NCBI GenBank assembly: GCA_030651575.1 | Contig: JAUSFB010000029.1 | Coordinates: 62,001-126,000 of the forward strand | DNA length: 64,000 nt | DNA from: Phaeospirillum sp. | GTDB lineage: Bacteria > Pseudomonadota > Alphaproteobacteria > Rhodospirillales > Magnetospirillaceae | Direction of reading: 5' to 3' | Shown here: piece after piece, positions 8,218-18,706 of the stretch | How the letters are laid out: every line of letters starts with the position of its first letter | Numbering within the stretch: the first letter of the stretch is position 1 | The notes under the pieces: generated by a model | The model's input: the letters and a program-made list of their open reading frames with translations, nothing else | Databases searched by the model: none | Told to the model about the DNA's origin: nothing | Translations under genes and position numbers: made by a program

Positions 8218-9426
8218 CTACCCCTTGGCCACCCACTGAGCCGCGCCCAATCCGGCGCGACGGCCGGTGGCAAAGCTGCCGGTCAGCAGATAACCACCGG
8301 TGGGGGCTTCCCAGTCCAGCATTTCGCCGGCGACAAACAATCCGGGCAGCACCTTCAGCATCAAATGCTCGTCCAGATCCTCGAAGCGGACCCCGCCCGC
8401 GGTCGAGATGGCTTCCTCCAGCGGCCGGGTCTGCAACAGCGGCAGCGGCAGGCCCTTGATCTCGGCAGCCAGCAGAATGGGGTTGTCGAGGACATCGCGC
8501 GGCAGCAATTCACGCAGCAGCCCCATGGCCGGCGGCGACAACGGCAGCACCTTCTTGAGGAAGGTGGAAACCGAGCGCGAGCCACGCGGCTTGGACAGCG
8601 CGTCGAGCACCCTGTCCTCGCTCCAGTCGGGCATCAGGTCCAAGGTCGCCATGGCGATGCCCTGAGCGGCGATGGCGTCGCGCAGACCGCTCGACAGGGC
8701 ATAGACACAGCCGCCCTCGATCCCGGTTTCGGTCAGCACCACCTCGCCACGCACCGCGCGGCCTTCGAATGACAGCGTCACCGTCTCCAGCCGTTGGCCG
8801 GCGAAGCGCCCGGCGAACCGGGGAGTCCAACCCAGGTCGAAACCGCAATTGGCCGGTTGCATGGGAGCGACATCGACGCCGCGCGCCGCCAGCAATTCAG
8901 CCCAGGCCCCGTCCGAGCCCAGATGCGGCCACGAGCCGCCCCCCAGCGCCAGGACTGTCGTCTCGGCTTCGACCACCACGTCTCCGGCGGGCGAGCGAAA
9001 GCGCAAGGTGCGCCCGTCGGCGGCCCAGCCCAGCCAGCGATGGCGGACATTGATGGAGACCCCCATGCCCTTCAGTCGTCGCAGCCAGGCCCGCAGCAGC
9101 GGCGCCGCCTTCATCTCGGCGGGGAACACCCGGCCCGAACTGCCGACGAAGGTGTCGATGCCCAACCCCTTGGCCCAGTTGCGCAGATCGGCCGGACCGA
9201 ATTCGGACAGCAGCGACTGGAACAGCCCGGCCCGCGCGCCATAGCGAGGGATGAAGCCGCCCATGGATTCGGAATGGGTGAGGTTGAGTCCCCCCTTGCC
9301 GGCCAGCAGAAACTTGCGCCCCGGCGACGGCATGGCGTCGTAAAGCGCCACGGCGATTCCCCGCTCGGCCAGCACTTCGGCCGCCATCAGCCCCGCCGGG
9401 CCGCCGCCGATGACGATCACGGTCAT
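8218..9426 (-). CDS. HI0933/YhiN-type FAD-dependent flavoprotein (TIGR03862-like)
   Basis: A 402-residue flavoprotein with an N-terminal dinucleotide-binding motif VIGGGPAGLMAAE, the GRKFLLAGKGGLNLTHSE segment typical of the HI0933-like family, and a second glycine-rich block LALGGGSWPHLGSDG. The C-terminal GLFVAGEMLDWEAPTGGYLL is the usual FAD-closing motif. Members are cytoplasmic oxidoreductases with few defined substrates. It ends three bases from the bluB stop (convergent). Confidence 0.85.
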   Translation of the reverse strand: MTVIVIGGGPAGLMAAEVLAERGIAVALYDAMPSPGRKFLLAGKGGLNLTHSESMGGFIPRYGARAGLFQSLLSEFGPADLRNWAKGLGIDTFVGSSGRVFPAEMKAAPLLRAWLRRLKGMGVSINVRHRWLGWAADGRTLRFRSPAGDVVVEAETTVLALGGGSWPHLGSDGAWAELLAARGVDVAPMQPANCGFDLGWTPRFAGRFAGQRLETVTLSFEGRAVRGEVVLTETGIEGGCVYALSSGLRDAIAAQGIAMATLDLMPDWSEDRVLDALSKPRGSRSVSTFLKKVLPLSPPAMGLLRELLPRDVLDNPILLAAEIKGLPLPLLQTRPLEEAISTAGGVRFEDLDEHLMLKVLPGLFVAGEMLDWEAPTGGYLLTGSFATGRRAGLGAAQWVAKG

Positions 9427-9535
9427 GGATGTCCTCCGCAGTTCGGCACGCCGAATGGGGCGACCGAGGGGCGCGATATCAAACTCGCGCTTGATGCTAG
9501 CACGGGAGCGGGACTCCCGCCATGACGGGCAAGAA

Positions 9536-11134
9536 TCAGCCGCTCCAGGCCAGGATATCGCTGGTATGGCCCGGCGCGGTCCTCCATTGCAGGGCGGGCA
9601 GCACGATGACGCGCTGACCGTTCAGCTCTTCGTAAAGCTCGACCACGCCCAATTGCTGCATCCGGGTCAGAACCGCCAGGGCGCGACGCGGCGAGTGGCT
9701 GCCGCAGGCCTGGGTGATCATGGCGTCGGTCGGACAGGCCAGCCCCTGGATCGCGGCGCAGGCAAGATGCAGGAACAGCCCCTGGAACTGCTCTTCGAGG
9801 CCGTTGGCGATGGTCACCGCCTCCTCCCATCCCGGAAGGGCGGCGATAGTCGGCGTGACTCCGGCCTGGGCCAGGACCAGCCGGCGACGGAAATGCACGA
9901 TATCGAGCACCCGGCCGGACAGCCGGCGGGTCCGGCAGCGCGATAGAAAATCCTCGTAAAGACTGGAGACGGTTCGCCCGACCGCGCCATCCTCGCCGAA
10001 CAGCTGCCACAGAACCGCGTCGATGCCGCCATGCGGATCGGCCTCCGGCGGCGTCGGCGCTTCCATTCGTGAAGGGGGGACGGGGGCGGGCTCGCCCCCG
10101 ATGGGCGGCGGGCTGGCGACGGAGGCGGGTTGAAGCGCGACCACCTTTACCGAGCTGTCGCCCAGGGTGGCCAGCAGCGCCTCGGTCCCCATCGCCTTTT
10201 CCGGCACATAACGGGGAGTTGGCTGCGGGGTGCTCGCCTGGAACAGCAACCCCCTGGCCTCCTCCTGCGTCCGCTCGGGCAGTGGCAGCAGCTTGGCCCC
10301 GCTGGCGTTGGTCCGGGTCCGCACCTCGCCGATGCGGATGGTCAGGGGCCGCCGCGACAGGGCGGGTCCAAGGCCGACAAAGCGGCCGCATTCGAGATCA
10401 CGGAACATCTCGGCCTGACGCCGGTCGATGCCCAGGAGGTCGGCGGCCCGCTGCATGTCGATATCGAGGAAGGTGCGGCCCATCAGAAAGTTGCTCGCCT
10501 CGGCGGCGACATTCTTGGCCAGCTTGGCGAGGCGTTGGGTGGCGATGATTCCGGCCAGTCCACGCTTGCGTCCCCGGCACATCAGATTGGTCATGGCTTC
10601 CAGGGAGGCCTTGCGGGCGTCGTCGGCGACTTCGCCGGCCACCGCCGGCGCGAACAGCTGCGCCTCGTCGACCACCACCAGCACCGGAGTCCAGAACTGC
10701 CGGTCGATATCGAACAGCCCGTTGAGGAAGGCCCCGGCATAGCGCATCTGGCGCTCGGTATCGAGATGTTCGAGGGTGACCACCACCGAAACCCGCGACT
10801 GCCGGGTCCGGCTGGCGATCAGCCGCATCCCGTTCTCGCTCTGAGCCGCCGCGTCGATGACGATATGACCGAACGCATGCGCCAAGGTCGCGAAGTCGCC
10901 CTCGGGATCGACCACGACCTGCTGCACGGCATGGGCGCTCTGCTCGATCAGGCGACGCAACAGATGAGACTTGCCCGAACCCGAATTGCCTTGGACCAGC
11001 AAACGGGTGGCAAGCAACTCTTCGAGCGACATAAAGGCGGGGGTGCCGGAGGAAGCCGTACCGAGTTCGATATTCACGTCAAAAGGCTCTGCAATGGATC
11101 GGGCCGCGATGATAGACGATTCTGGGCGAATCAT
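9536..11134 (-). CDS. HerA/VirB4-like ATPase (DUF87-type)
   Basis: A 532-residue P-loop ATPase. The N-terminal half has Walker A GNSGSGKS (about residue 50), Walker B VLVVVDEAQ (about 155) and IIATQRLAKL, a sensor motif, in the order expected of HerA-type motor proteins. A proline-rich linker (about 300-375) leads to a C-terminal helical region with winged-helix character (ITQACGSHSPRRALAVLTRMQQLGVVELYEE). Such ATPases pump or process DNA. No nuclease partner (NurA) lies next to it, so the role is open. Confidence 0.75.
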   Translation of the reverse strand: MIRPESSIIAARSIAEPFDVNIELGTASSGTPAFMSLEELLATRLLVQGNSGSGKSHLLRRLIEQSAHAVQQVVVDPEGDFATLAHAFGHIVIDAAAQSENGMRLIASRTRQSRVSVVVTLEHLDTERQMRYAGAFLNGLFDIDRQFWTPVLVVVDEAQLFAPAVAGEVADDARKASLEAMTNLMCRGRKRGLAGIIATQRLAKLAKNVAAEASNFLMGRTFLDIDMQRAADLLGIDRRQAEMFRDLECGRFVGLGPALSRRPLTIRIGEVRTRTNASGAKLLPLPERTQEEARGLLFQASTPQPTPRYVPEKAMGTEALLATLGDSSVKVVALQPASVASPPPIGGEPAPVPPSRMEAPTPPEADPHGGIDAVLWQLFGEDGAVGRTVSSLYEDFLSRCRTRRLSGRVLDIVHFRRRLVLAQAGVTPTIAALPGWEEAVTIANGLEEQFQGLFLHLACAAIQGLACPTDAMITQACGSHSPRRALAVLTRMQQLGVVELYEELNGQRVIVLPALQWRTAPGHTSDILAWSG

Positions 11135-11204
11135 TCCATGCCATCGACTCCCCGGTGCCGATTGACGGGCCGAACCGCAAAAACCCGAACGTCCGGAGAT
11201 AGGG

Positions 11205-13232
11205 TTAACGGTACAGGTCGCGCGCCGTCTGGAACATCTCGTCGGCCGTGGTGAAGACCTTGGAGTTCATGGAATACGCCTTCTGGGTGATGATCATCTT
11301 GGTGAATTCATCGGCCAGATCGACGTTGGAGGTCTCCACCGCCGAGGCCACGATCTGGGCGCCGCTGCCCTGGTCGGCGATGGTGCCGACGGTCACCTTG
11401 CCCGCCTGCTGGGTATAGCGGAACACGGTGCCCGACAGAGGATCGAGCGAATCCGGCGCGACGAAGCTCGCCACCGACAGCATGGCCAGCGTGCGGGTGC
11501 GGCCATTACTGAAATGGGCGATCAGTTCGCCGGTATTGGCGAAGCTGCTGCTGTCCATGATGCCCGACTCATAGCCGTCCTGTTCGATATTCTTGATCTC
11601 GACCACGGTCGGAGACGTCCCCACGAACTGGGTCAGCTTGGAAGTGTCCAACGCGACCGTATTGGTGCCGGCCTTCGTTGCCGCTGTCGCCATGGCGGCG
11701 GAGGTCGCCGTCGAGGCGGTGGTCAGCGCCGTCACCAAATTCGTCCCATAGGTATTCAAGTCCGCCACAAGCACAGGGTCCGCCGCGAAGACCGGATTTG
11801 CCGCCAAATACGCGTTACCGGCATTAATCAAACCGGTCCCATACGCAGTCAACTGCGCCGCCGTCGCCGGCAGGCTGGGAGCCGTCACCGTAGCCACCGC
11901 CGTGGCGATGCTCGTGGCATAGGGGGCCAATGACGCGGGGACCGGCACCACCGCCGGCTTGGTGGCCGTCACCGATGGTGTCCACTTCACGCCGAAATCC
12001 AGGCTGGTCGGCGAGATGATGCTGCCGCTGCCGTCGAAGGTGATGGGAATCGAACTGGGGACCGCAGCGCCGCCAGCGGCGGCGCTCCCCGAACTGAGGG
12101 CGGTGACCGTTCCGGCCGTCGAAGGCACCTTCAGCCGCATATACCACTTGTCGTTGCCGTAACGCTCGAAAGCGACCGGCAGGGTCTCCGCGTTGAAGGC
12201 GTTGTCGTAGACGGTCAGGGTGACCGAAACCTCCTTGAGGACCGGCTTTTGAGTGTTGAGATCGACGCTGGGCGTGGTGGTGCTCGCAGGGATGCCGCCG
12301 ACCGACCAGTCAATCACCAGATCGCCATACCCGGTTCCCGAAACCGAGGTGTTGGGCGAGGTGATCGCGCCGAAGGCGTCCATGGTCACGGTCATGGGCG
12401 AGCCGGTGATGGCGCCGATGCTGCCCGAAGCCGGGGTGGTGGGCAGGGAAAAGCCCACGCTCCAATTATCGCCATCGACCCGCGTCCAGGTCATGGTCAG
12501 ATCCTGAGTCCCGCCGGTGCTATCGGTGATGGCGGTGGTGTTGACGAAGGTCTGTGGACTGGCGGTGGCAACCGCGTCAGCCGGTAGATTCATTCCCGTC
12601 CGCATGGCGGTGGTGGCGATGCCGTCGATGAGCTGGCCCGGCTGGGTATAGATGGCGGTTAGCGATGAACTGCCGCCGGCCGCCGATGCGGCGCCGGTCG
12701 AGCTGCTGATCGTCGAATGGGCGGAGGTGGCCACGCCGGGAATATTGCCCTGGGCGTCCGCCATCATTCCCATCAGATAATTGCCGTCGGCGGTGGTGAA
12801 ATAGCTTTTGGTGCCGACCGCCTTCTGCTGAAAGGCGCCGGCGCGGGTGAACAGGGTGCTGGCGTCGGTGATGGACTTGCTCTGCGGCAAGCCGGCGTCG
12901 TCGGGGTGACTGACGACGAAAAAGCCCCGACCATTGATGGCCAGATCGGTCCAGTTGTCGGACGTGGCGATGGTACCCTGCTTGCTGATCAGATTGCGGG
13001 AAGCCGCCATCACGCTGAAGATGTTGAGGCCCGAGGACGCCGAGGCGTTCGTGACGCTGTTCTGGGCCACACCGCCCGAACGGATGCTTTCGGACAGGAC
13101 CGTCTTGAACTGCGTATCGACCTTTTTGTAGCCGGTCGTGTTGACGTTGGCGACATTATCGGAGATCCCGCCCATGGCTACGCTCATGGTCTGCATCGCC
13201 TGACCGGCGTTCGTGAGTGCGCCCCATAACAT
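11205..13232 (-). CDS. flgE: Flagellar hook protein FlgE
   Basis: A 675-residue flagellar rod/hook family protein. The N-terminus carries the family box ISDNVANVNTTGYKK, and the C-terminus ends VDLADEFTKMIITQKAYSMNSK...ARDLYR, the coiled-coil ends that polymerise in the hook. At 675 residues it is much longer than the roughly 400-residue enteric FlgE; residues of about 420-520 are an alanine/threonine-rich insertion. The ATG at 13232 is preceded by GGAGG at a good distance, while the upstream MSVAMEAI extension has no such site. A sigma-54 promoter lies 40 bases upstream. No other flagellar genes are adjacent. Confidence 0.88.
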   Translation of the reverse strand: MLWGALTNAGQAMQTMSVAMGGISDNVANVNTTGYKKVDTQFKTVLSESIRSGGVAQNSVTNASASSGLNIFSVMAASRNLISKQGTIATSDNWTDLAINGRGFFVVSHPDDAGLPQSKSITDASTLFTRAGAFQQKAVGTKSYFTTADGNYLMGMMADAQGNIPGVATSAHSTISSSTGAASAAGGSSSLTAIYTQPGQLIDGIATTAMRTGMNLPADAVATASPQTFVNTTAITDSTGGTQDLTMTWTRVDGDNWSVGFSLPTTPASGSIGAITGSPMTVTMDAFGAITSPNTSVSGTGYGDLVIDWSVGGIPASTTTPSVDLNTQKPVLKEVSVTLTVYDNAFNAETLPVAFERYGNDKWYMRLKVPSTAGTVTALSSGSAAAGGAAVPSSIPITFDGSGSIISPTSLDFGVKWTPSVTATKPAVVPVPASLAPYATSIATAVATVTAPSLPATAAQLTAYGTGLINAGNAYLAANPVFAADPVLVADLNTYGTNLVTALTTASTATSAAMATAATKAGTNTVALDTSKLTQFVGTSPTVVEIKNIEQDGYESGIMDSSSFANTGELIAHFSNGRTRTLAMLSVASFVAPDSLDPLSGTVFRYTQQAGKVTVGTIADQGSGAQIVASAVETSNVDLADEFTKMIITQKAYSMNSKVFTTADEMFQTARDLYR

Positions 13233-13273
13233 AATCGCCTCCATCGCGACGGACATCTATCCGACAGAGGCGA

Positions 13274-13289
13274 TGCAAGCCTGGGGCCA
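13274..13289 (-). promoter_or_regulatory. Sigma-54 (RpoN) promoter of flgE
   Basis: On the minus strand the bases read TGGCCCCAGGCTTGCA, with the invariant GG and GC separated by exactly ten bases as in the -24/-12 consensus TGGCAC-N5-TTGCW. The -12 element is about 42 bases before the flgE ATG, giving a leader of about 30 bases. Hook genes of alphaproteobacteria such as Caulobacter are known sigma-54 targets. Confidence 0.8.
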
Positions 13290-13387
13290 GTCAGGAATGC
13301 ATTTAAAATCAATCAGTTGGGAATTGTTCGGGCCGGCACGAATTACCCATGACCCCTTTTGTCCCCACCCGGTCGGGCAAATCCTGC

Positions 13388-13744
13388 CTACTTGTCCAAG
13401 AAAGAGTCCCGCTCGGGGCCGACATTGGTGCAATCGGCGACGAATTTCACCAGCCGATAGGTGGCGGGCTCGAAGCGCATGGCGATGCAGTCGCCATCCT
13501 CGCGGACCAGCCGGCAGGTTCCGCCGATGCCGTTGTTGATATCGACCTTGCCGCCATCGATGGGATAAAGGGTAAAGCGCATGACGTCGGGAATCAGCTT
13601 GAAGCCCTTTTCAAGCTTCATGCCCCCCGCCGACACGCCGGTCACCCGGACCAGCTTGCCGCCGATGTTGGCCATCAGGCCGAATCCCTGAAAGCGGGGA
13701 TAGCGGCGGCGGTCCTTGGCGGTGGCGGCGGTCTCGTCGGGCAT
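13388..13744 (-). CDS. PilZ-type protein with degenerate second motif
   Basis: A small protein of about 118 residues (128 if started at 13774). The first cyclic-di-GMP motif RRRYPRF (RxxxR) is present, but the second, usually (D/N)xSxxG, reads GVSAGG, so the acidic/amide residue is missing. The remaining strands (MRFTLYP, GTCRLVRED, IAMRFEP) fit the PilZ barrel. PilZ domains bind cyclic-di-GMP and control motility or polysaccharide. It is next to flgE, so a motility link is plausible. Ligand binding may be weak. Confidence 0.7.
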   Translation of the reverse strand: MPDETAATAKDRRRYPRFQGFGLMANIGGKLVRVTGVSAGGMKLEKGFKLIPDVMRFTLYPIDGGKVDINNGIGGTCRLVREDGDCIAMRFEPATYRLVKFVADCTNVGPERDSFLDK

Positions 13745-13831
13745 GCGGCACCTGTCCCAATCAACTTGAGTCAAACAGACATTAACATAGGGACCGACGA
13801 CCGGAATGATAAGGGTCGCTCCGGCCAGCCC

Positions 13832-14134
13832 CTACTCGACGATAAAATACTTATCCAGCTTGCCGATATTGATCAGGGTCTGCACCTGGCCGGACGCGCC
13901 CCTCAGCACCACATCGCGCTTATCTTGCACCACCGCGTCCCGGATGATCAGCAGCATGCCGAGCGCCGAGGAATCGATGAACGACACTTTTTGAAGGTTG
14001 AACAGCACCCGACCCGGCTTGTCCGCATTGATTCGGGCGAGGATCTCGCGGAACCCCTTATAATCGCCATGGGTCATCCGACCTTCCAACTGAATGGAAA
14101 GGCTCCCGCTTCCCACGTCAAAGGCATAATCCAT
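13832..14134 (-). CDS. STAS-domain anti-sigma factor antagonist
   Basis: A 100-residue single STAS domain. The phosphorylation loop is VSFIDSSALGMLL, with serine in the position phosphorylated by anti-sigma kinases in SpoIIAA/RsbV proteins. It is divergent from a HATPase protein and a receiver-PP2C phosphatase (14221-16073), which completes a partner-switching set: kinase, antagonist and phosphatase. The target of the switch is not visible. Confidence 0.9.
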   Translation of the reverse strand: MDYAFDVGSGSLSIQLEGRMTHGDYKGFREILARINADKPGRVLFNLQKVSFIDSSALGMLLIIRDAVVQDKRDVVLRGASGQVQTLINIGKLDKYFIVE

Positions 14135-14220
14135 CGTGGTCCCCTATATTTTCAACGTAACGTCAGTGTTCCCCATTCCATATGTCACAGCTTTGATCCA
14201 AAATCGATGGGGAGCAAGCA

Positions 14221-14927
14221 ATGATGACCCCAATGATGATCCAAGCCGTATCCGACGATCTCCCGGCGCGAGACATAGAGCTGGCTGCCCGCCTCTGTGG
14301 TTGGACCGCGACGCCCGGAACACAGCGGCTAGTTCTGACCCGTTGTTTCGGCGTCGACTCGATCAAGGCCTGTCTGATCGGCCCCTTCATCGGCGGTTGC
14401 GAAGTGGACGAAACCGGGTGGATCGGACCCGGCCGCCGCTTTCTCCACCACCTCCAGGCTGGGGGCATGGGGCTGTCGGTCAGCACCGGCACCGCCTACC
14501 AGTACGACCTTGCCCTGACCTTCACCACCGCCCTGTGCCGCCGCTATCCTGAATTGGCGCACATGGCCGAGGATATCGACCGCTCGGTTCACGAACTGGT
14601 GGCCAACGCCCTGGTTCACGGCAATCTCGGCGTCTCCAGCCCCAAGCCGGGCATGGAGGGGTTCGACGCCTATTGCAGGGCGCTGGACGCCGCCCTGGCC
14701 GACCCCGAACGCCTTGGCCGCCGGGTGGAGATTTCCGCCACCCGCGACGATGTCGCCGTCGAGATCGCCGTTCTCGACCACGGCGCCGGCTATGACATCG
14801 CCGAAACGACCAGAATCGCTCCACCCTCGCCGCGCGAACATGGCTTGGCCATCATTACCGCCGTGGCGGACCTCCAAGTCGAGGATGGCGGCCGCTGTGC
14901 GATCCTGCGCTTTGCCATCGTCCCCCC

Positions 14928-14931
<4 letters not shown>
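14221..14931 (+). CDS. HATPase-domain protein, probable anti-sigma/switch kinase
   Basis: A 236-residue protein. The N-terminal 100 residues are not recognised. The C-terminal part is an RsbW/SpoIIAB-like ATPase: the N-box is SVHELVANALVHGN (about residue 120), the G1 box DHGAGYD and a late REHGLAII glycine region. Such proteins phosphorylate STAS antagonists on serine and hold a partner protein. It ends ATGA with the next gene (14928-14931) and lies divergent to the STAS gene, 86 bases away. Confidence 0.8.
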
Positions 14932-16069
<1,138 letters not shown>

Positions 16070-16073
<4 letters not shown>

Positions 16074-16366
16074 TATCGCTGCAACCAGCCGACGCCCAGG
16101 GCGAGAAAGGCCAGAATTCCGACCGGAATCAACGGGATGCCCAGGTGCAGCGTCAATTCGGCGCGACGATCCAGCGCCGCTTCCATCCGCTCCTGATAAC
16201 AACCGACCAGTTCCGCCGAACTGGGGGAAAATTGCAGCGTGCAATCCTCCGGCGCCATGACCGGGTGGCGTTGCGACCAGTCATCCCAATGAAGGGCCGA
16301 AGCGACGCCGGTGGCCAGCAGCCAGACCAGCGCGATCGCCCAAATTTTCACCATGCCACGGATCAT
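16070..16366 (-). CDS. Small membrane/secreted protein coupled to rarD
   Basis: A 98-residue protein whose start overlaps the rarD stop as ATGA (16363-16366). It has a signal-like segment (VKIWAIALVWLLATGVASA), a soluble part with two cysteines (EDCTLQF and VGCYQERM) that could form a disulfide, and a C-terminal membrane helix (IPLIPVGILAFLALGVGW). I do not know the family. The overlap with rarD implies co-translation. Confidence 0.65.
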
Positions 16367-17277
16367 CTCGGCACTCCCCCGGATTCCCGCCGGTATCCCA
16401 CCACGACCGAGTCCACAGTATATAACGCGATGGCGGCCCAGATGCAGGCGAAAGTGATCATATGGGCTGCCCCCGCCACCTCGCCATACACCAGCACCGC
16501 CAGCAGGAAATGCCCGGTGGGAGCCATGTACTGGAAAAACCCCAGCGTGGCGTAGCGCATACGGGACGCCGCCGCCGCGAACCAGATCAGCGGCAAGGCG
16601 GTGACGGGGCCGCAGGCCACCAGCGCCACCGCCACGGTTCCGCCGCCGCCCATGAACGCCGCCCCGTCCATCAGCCGCCATCCCAGATAGACCAGGGCGA
16701 AGGGCAGCATCAGCGCCGTCTCCACCGTCAACCCGGTCAGCGGCGCCACCGGCAACCGCTTGCGCAGCAAGCCATAGACCCCGAAGGTGACGGCCAGGAT
16801 CAGCGCCACCCAGGGCGGCGAGCCGGTGACGATGGCCAACTGCGCCACCCCCGCCACCGCCAGTCCCACCGCCAGCCATTGCAGCGGCCGCAGCCGCTCC
16901 TTCAGCACCAGCACCCCCAGCGCCACATTGACCAGCGGATTGAGAAAGTAGCCCATGCTGGCTTCCAGCACATTGCCGCGCCCGACCGCCGCGATGAAGA
17001 CCAGCCAATTGACGCTGATGCACAAGGTGGAAGCGGCCAGCACGGCCACATGCCGCCGGATGGCCAGCAGGGCCAGCACCTCGCCCCAGCGGCGGTCCCA
17101 ACTGACCAGCGCCAGCACGACGACCACCGTCCACACCACCCGGTAGGCCAGAATCTCCGGCGGCGGCAGCTCGGCCATCAGCTTCCAGAACGCCGGAAAC
17201 AATCCCCAGACGCCATAGGCGGCCAGGGCGAACAAGACGCCCTTGCGCGCCTCGACGGGGGAAGATCCAGTGGTCAT
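16363..17277 (-). CDS. rarD: RarD-type EamA-family transporter
   Basis: A 304-residue inner-membrane protein with about ten hydrophobic helices and the RarD start KGVLFALAAYGVWGLFPAFWK. Segments INWLVFIA-type (SVNWLVFIAAVG), SMGYFLNPLVNV and FFQYMAPTGHFLLAV match the RarD subfamily. Members are drug/metabolite-superfamily exporters; the chloramphenicol link of the name is not a proven substrate. The ATG at 17277 is used because the larger frame runs into the next gene's 3' end. It is followed by the coupled 98-residue protein. Confidence 0.85.
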   Translation of the reverse strand: MTTGSSPVEARKGVLFALAAYGVWGLFPAFWKLMAELPPPEILAYRVVWTVVVVLALVSWDRRWGEVLALLAIRRHVAVLAASTLCISVNWLVFIAAVGRGNVLEASMGYFLNPLVNVALGVLVLKERLRPLQWLAVGLAVAGVAQLAIVTGSPPWVALILAVTFGVYGLLRKRLPVAPLTGLTVETALMLPFALVYLGWRLMDGAAFMGGGGTVAVALVACGPVTALPLIWFAAAASRMRYATLGFFQYMAPTGHFLLAVLVYGEVAGAAHMITFACIWAAIALYTVDSVVVGYRRESGGVPR

Positions 17278-17320
17278 ACCACGACCATGCCCGAGCTTGT
17301 CCGGCGGGGCAACCCTGCCA

Positions 17321-18706
17321 TTAGCCCCCCGGCAGACCGACCGTGACCCGCAGACCGCCTTCGGGGCGGTTGGCCAGGGCGATATCGCCGCCATGGGCGC
17401 GGATGGCGGCGCGGGCGACCGCGAGGCCCAGGCCGCTGCCGCCGGTATCGCGAGAGCGCGAGGCTTCCAGGCGGACGAAGGGAGCGAACACCCGCTCGAA
17501 ATCTGCCGCCGGGATGCCGGGGCCGTCGTCATCGATGATCAGATGAATATCGTCACCCGAGGGCGACAGGGTCAACCGCGCGCCACCGCCATACTTGACC
17601 GCGTTATCCAGCAGGTTGGCGATGGCGCGTTTCAGGGCCGCCGGCCGAGCCTCGATCACCAGGGATTGCGGGCCGTCATAGGCGCAGTCCGCCCCCAGAT
17701 CCTCCACGTCCTCGACCATGCCCTGCACCATGGCGGCGAAGTCCAGGCGCAGGCGCGGCTCGCTGGTGGCGTCGTCGCGGGCGAAGGCCAGGGTCGAGGC
17801 GATCATCGCCTCCATCTCCTCCAGATCGGCCAGCATCTTGGCGCGCTGTTCGTCGTCCTCGACGAATTCGGCGCGCAGCCGCAGCCGGGTGATGGGAGTC
17901 TTGAGGTCGTGGCTGATAGCCGCCAGCATCTGGGTCCGGTCCTGGACAAAGCGGCTGATTCGGCCCTGCATGATGTTGAAGGCCTGGGCTGCCCGGCGCA
18001 CCTCGCGCGGGCCGGTCTCGGCCATGGGCGGAGCAGCCACGTCAACGCCCAGCCGCTCGGCGGCTGCGGCAAAGCGGGCAAAGGGCAGCGTCGCCTTGCG
18101 CACCGCGTACAGCGCGACGCCGGTCACCAGCACCAGCGCCAGCAACAGGGGCAGCACGAACCGCGGCCGCCACAAGGAATCGCCCAGTTCGAACGGGGCC
18201 AGCACGTTGAGCCACGAACCGTCGCTCAACCGCACCGAGATGCGCAGCGCCGGGCCGATGCCATGGGGCGCCCCCATATGCATGCCGCGCCCACCGCCGC
18301 CGCCACCGCCGCCCAAGCCGGTGGAGCCGCCGCCGATGGGACCGGGACGGGTGGAGATCAGCACTTCCCGCCCCTCCAGCCCTTTCTCCAGGGCGTTGCG
18401 CACATAGGCCGCCAGGCCGAACGACTCGTTCTCGGCCACCACCGGAGCCATGCCCCAGCCGACCCGAAACCGGGGAGTATCCAGGCTGCGCAGCGTCTGT
18501 TGCCGGACTTCCGGCCGCGTCTGCTCGGCGATGCCCACCAGCCCACCGACCCGCTCCGCGGCGTTGCGGCCGCCGATGGCGGTCAAGGCCTCCTCGCGCT
18601 GGACGGTGAACAGCAGCAGCGCCGCCACCGCCGACAACAGCAGCGCCGCCACCAGAACCAGGGCAGTCCGGCCCAGCACCGAGTCGGGTATCAGGCGGAG
18701 TTTCAT
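17321..18706 (-). CDS. EnvZ-type sensor histidine kinase with Gly/His/Met-rich sensor loop
   Basis: A 461-residue inner-membrane kinase. A transmembrane segment near residue 15-35, a periplasmic region and a second helix near 165 frame the sensor, followed by HAMP, the phospho-acceptor box AAISHDLKTPITRLRLRAEF, an N-box (ANLLDNAVKYGG) and G-boxes DDGPGIP and GGSGLGLAVA. The periplasmic part includes an unbroken glycine run followed by RGMHMGAPHG, which could bind metal. It overlaps its regulator by four bases (18703-18706). Confidence 0.9.
   Translation of the reverse strand: MKLRLIPDSVLGRTALVLVAALLLSAVAALLLFTVQREEALTAIGGRNAAERVGGLVGIAEQTRPEVRQQTLRSLDTPRFRVGWGMAPVVAENESFGLAAYVRNALEKGLEGREVLISTRPGPIGGGSTGLGGGGGGGGRGMHMGAPHGIGPALRISVRLSDGSWLNVLAPFELGDSLWRPRFVLPLLLALVLVTGVALYAVRKATLPFARFAAAAERLGVDVAAPPMAETGPREVRRAAQAFNIMQGRISRFVQDRTQMLAAISHDLKTPITRLRLRAEFVEDDEQRAKMLADLEEMEAMIASTLAFARDDATSEPRLRLDFAAMVQGMVEDVEDLGADCAYDGPQSLVIEARPAALKRAIANLLDNAVKYGGGARLTLSPSGDDIHLIIDDDGPGIPAADFERVFAPFVRLEASRSRDTGGSGLGLAVARAAIRAHGGDIALANRPEGGLRVTVGLPGG

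Noticed and set aside
18290-18330. CCG/CCA-type triplet run considered as a CRISPR or tandem-repeat array
   Set aside because: It is within the histidine kinase gene and encodes a glycine run; no spacers. No CRISPR array is visible anywhere in the window.
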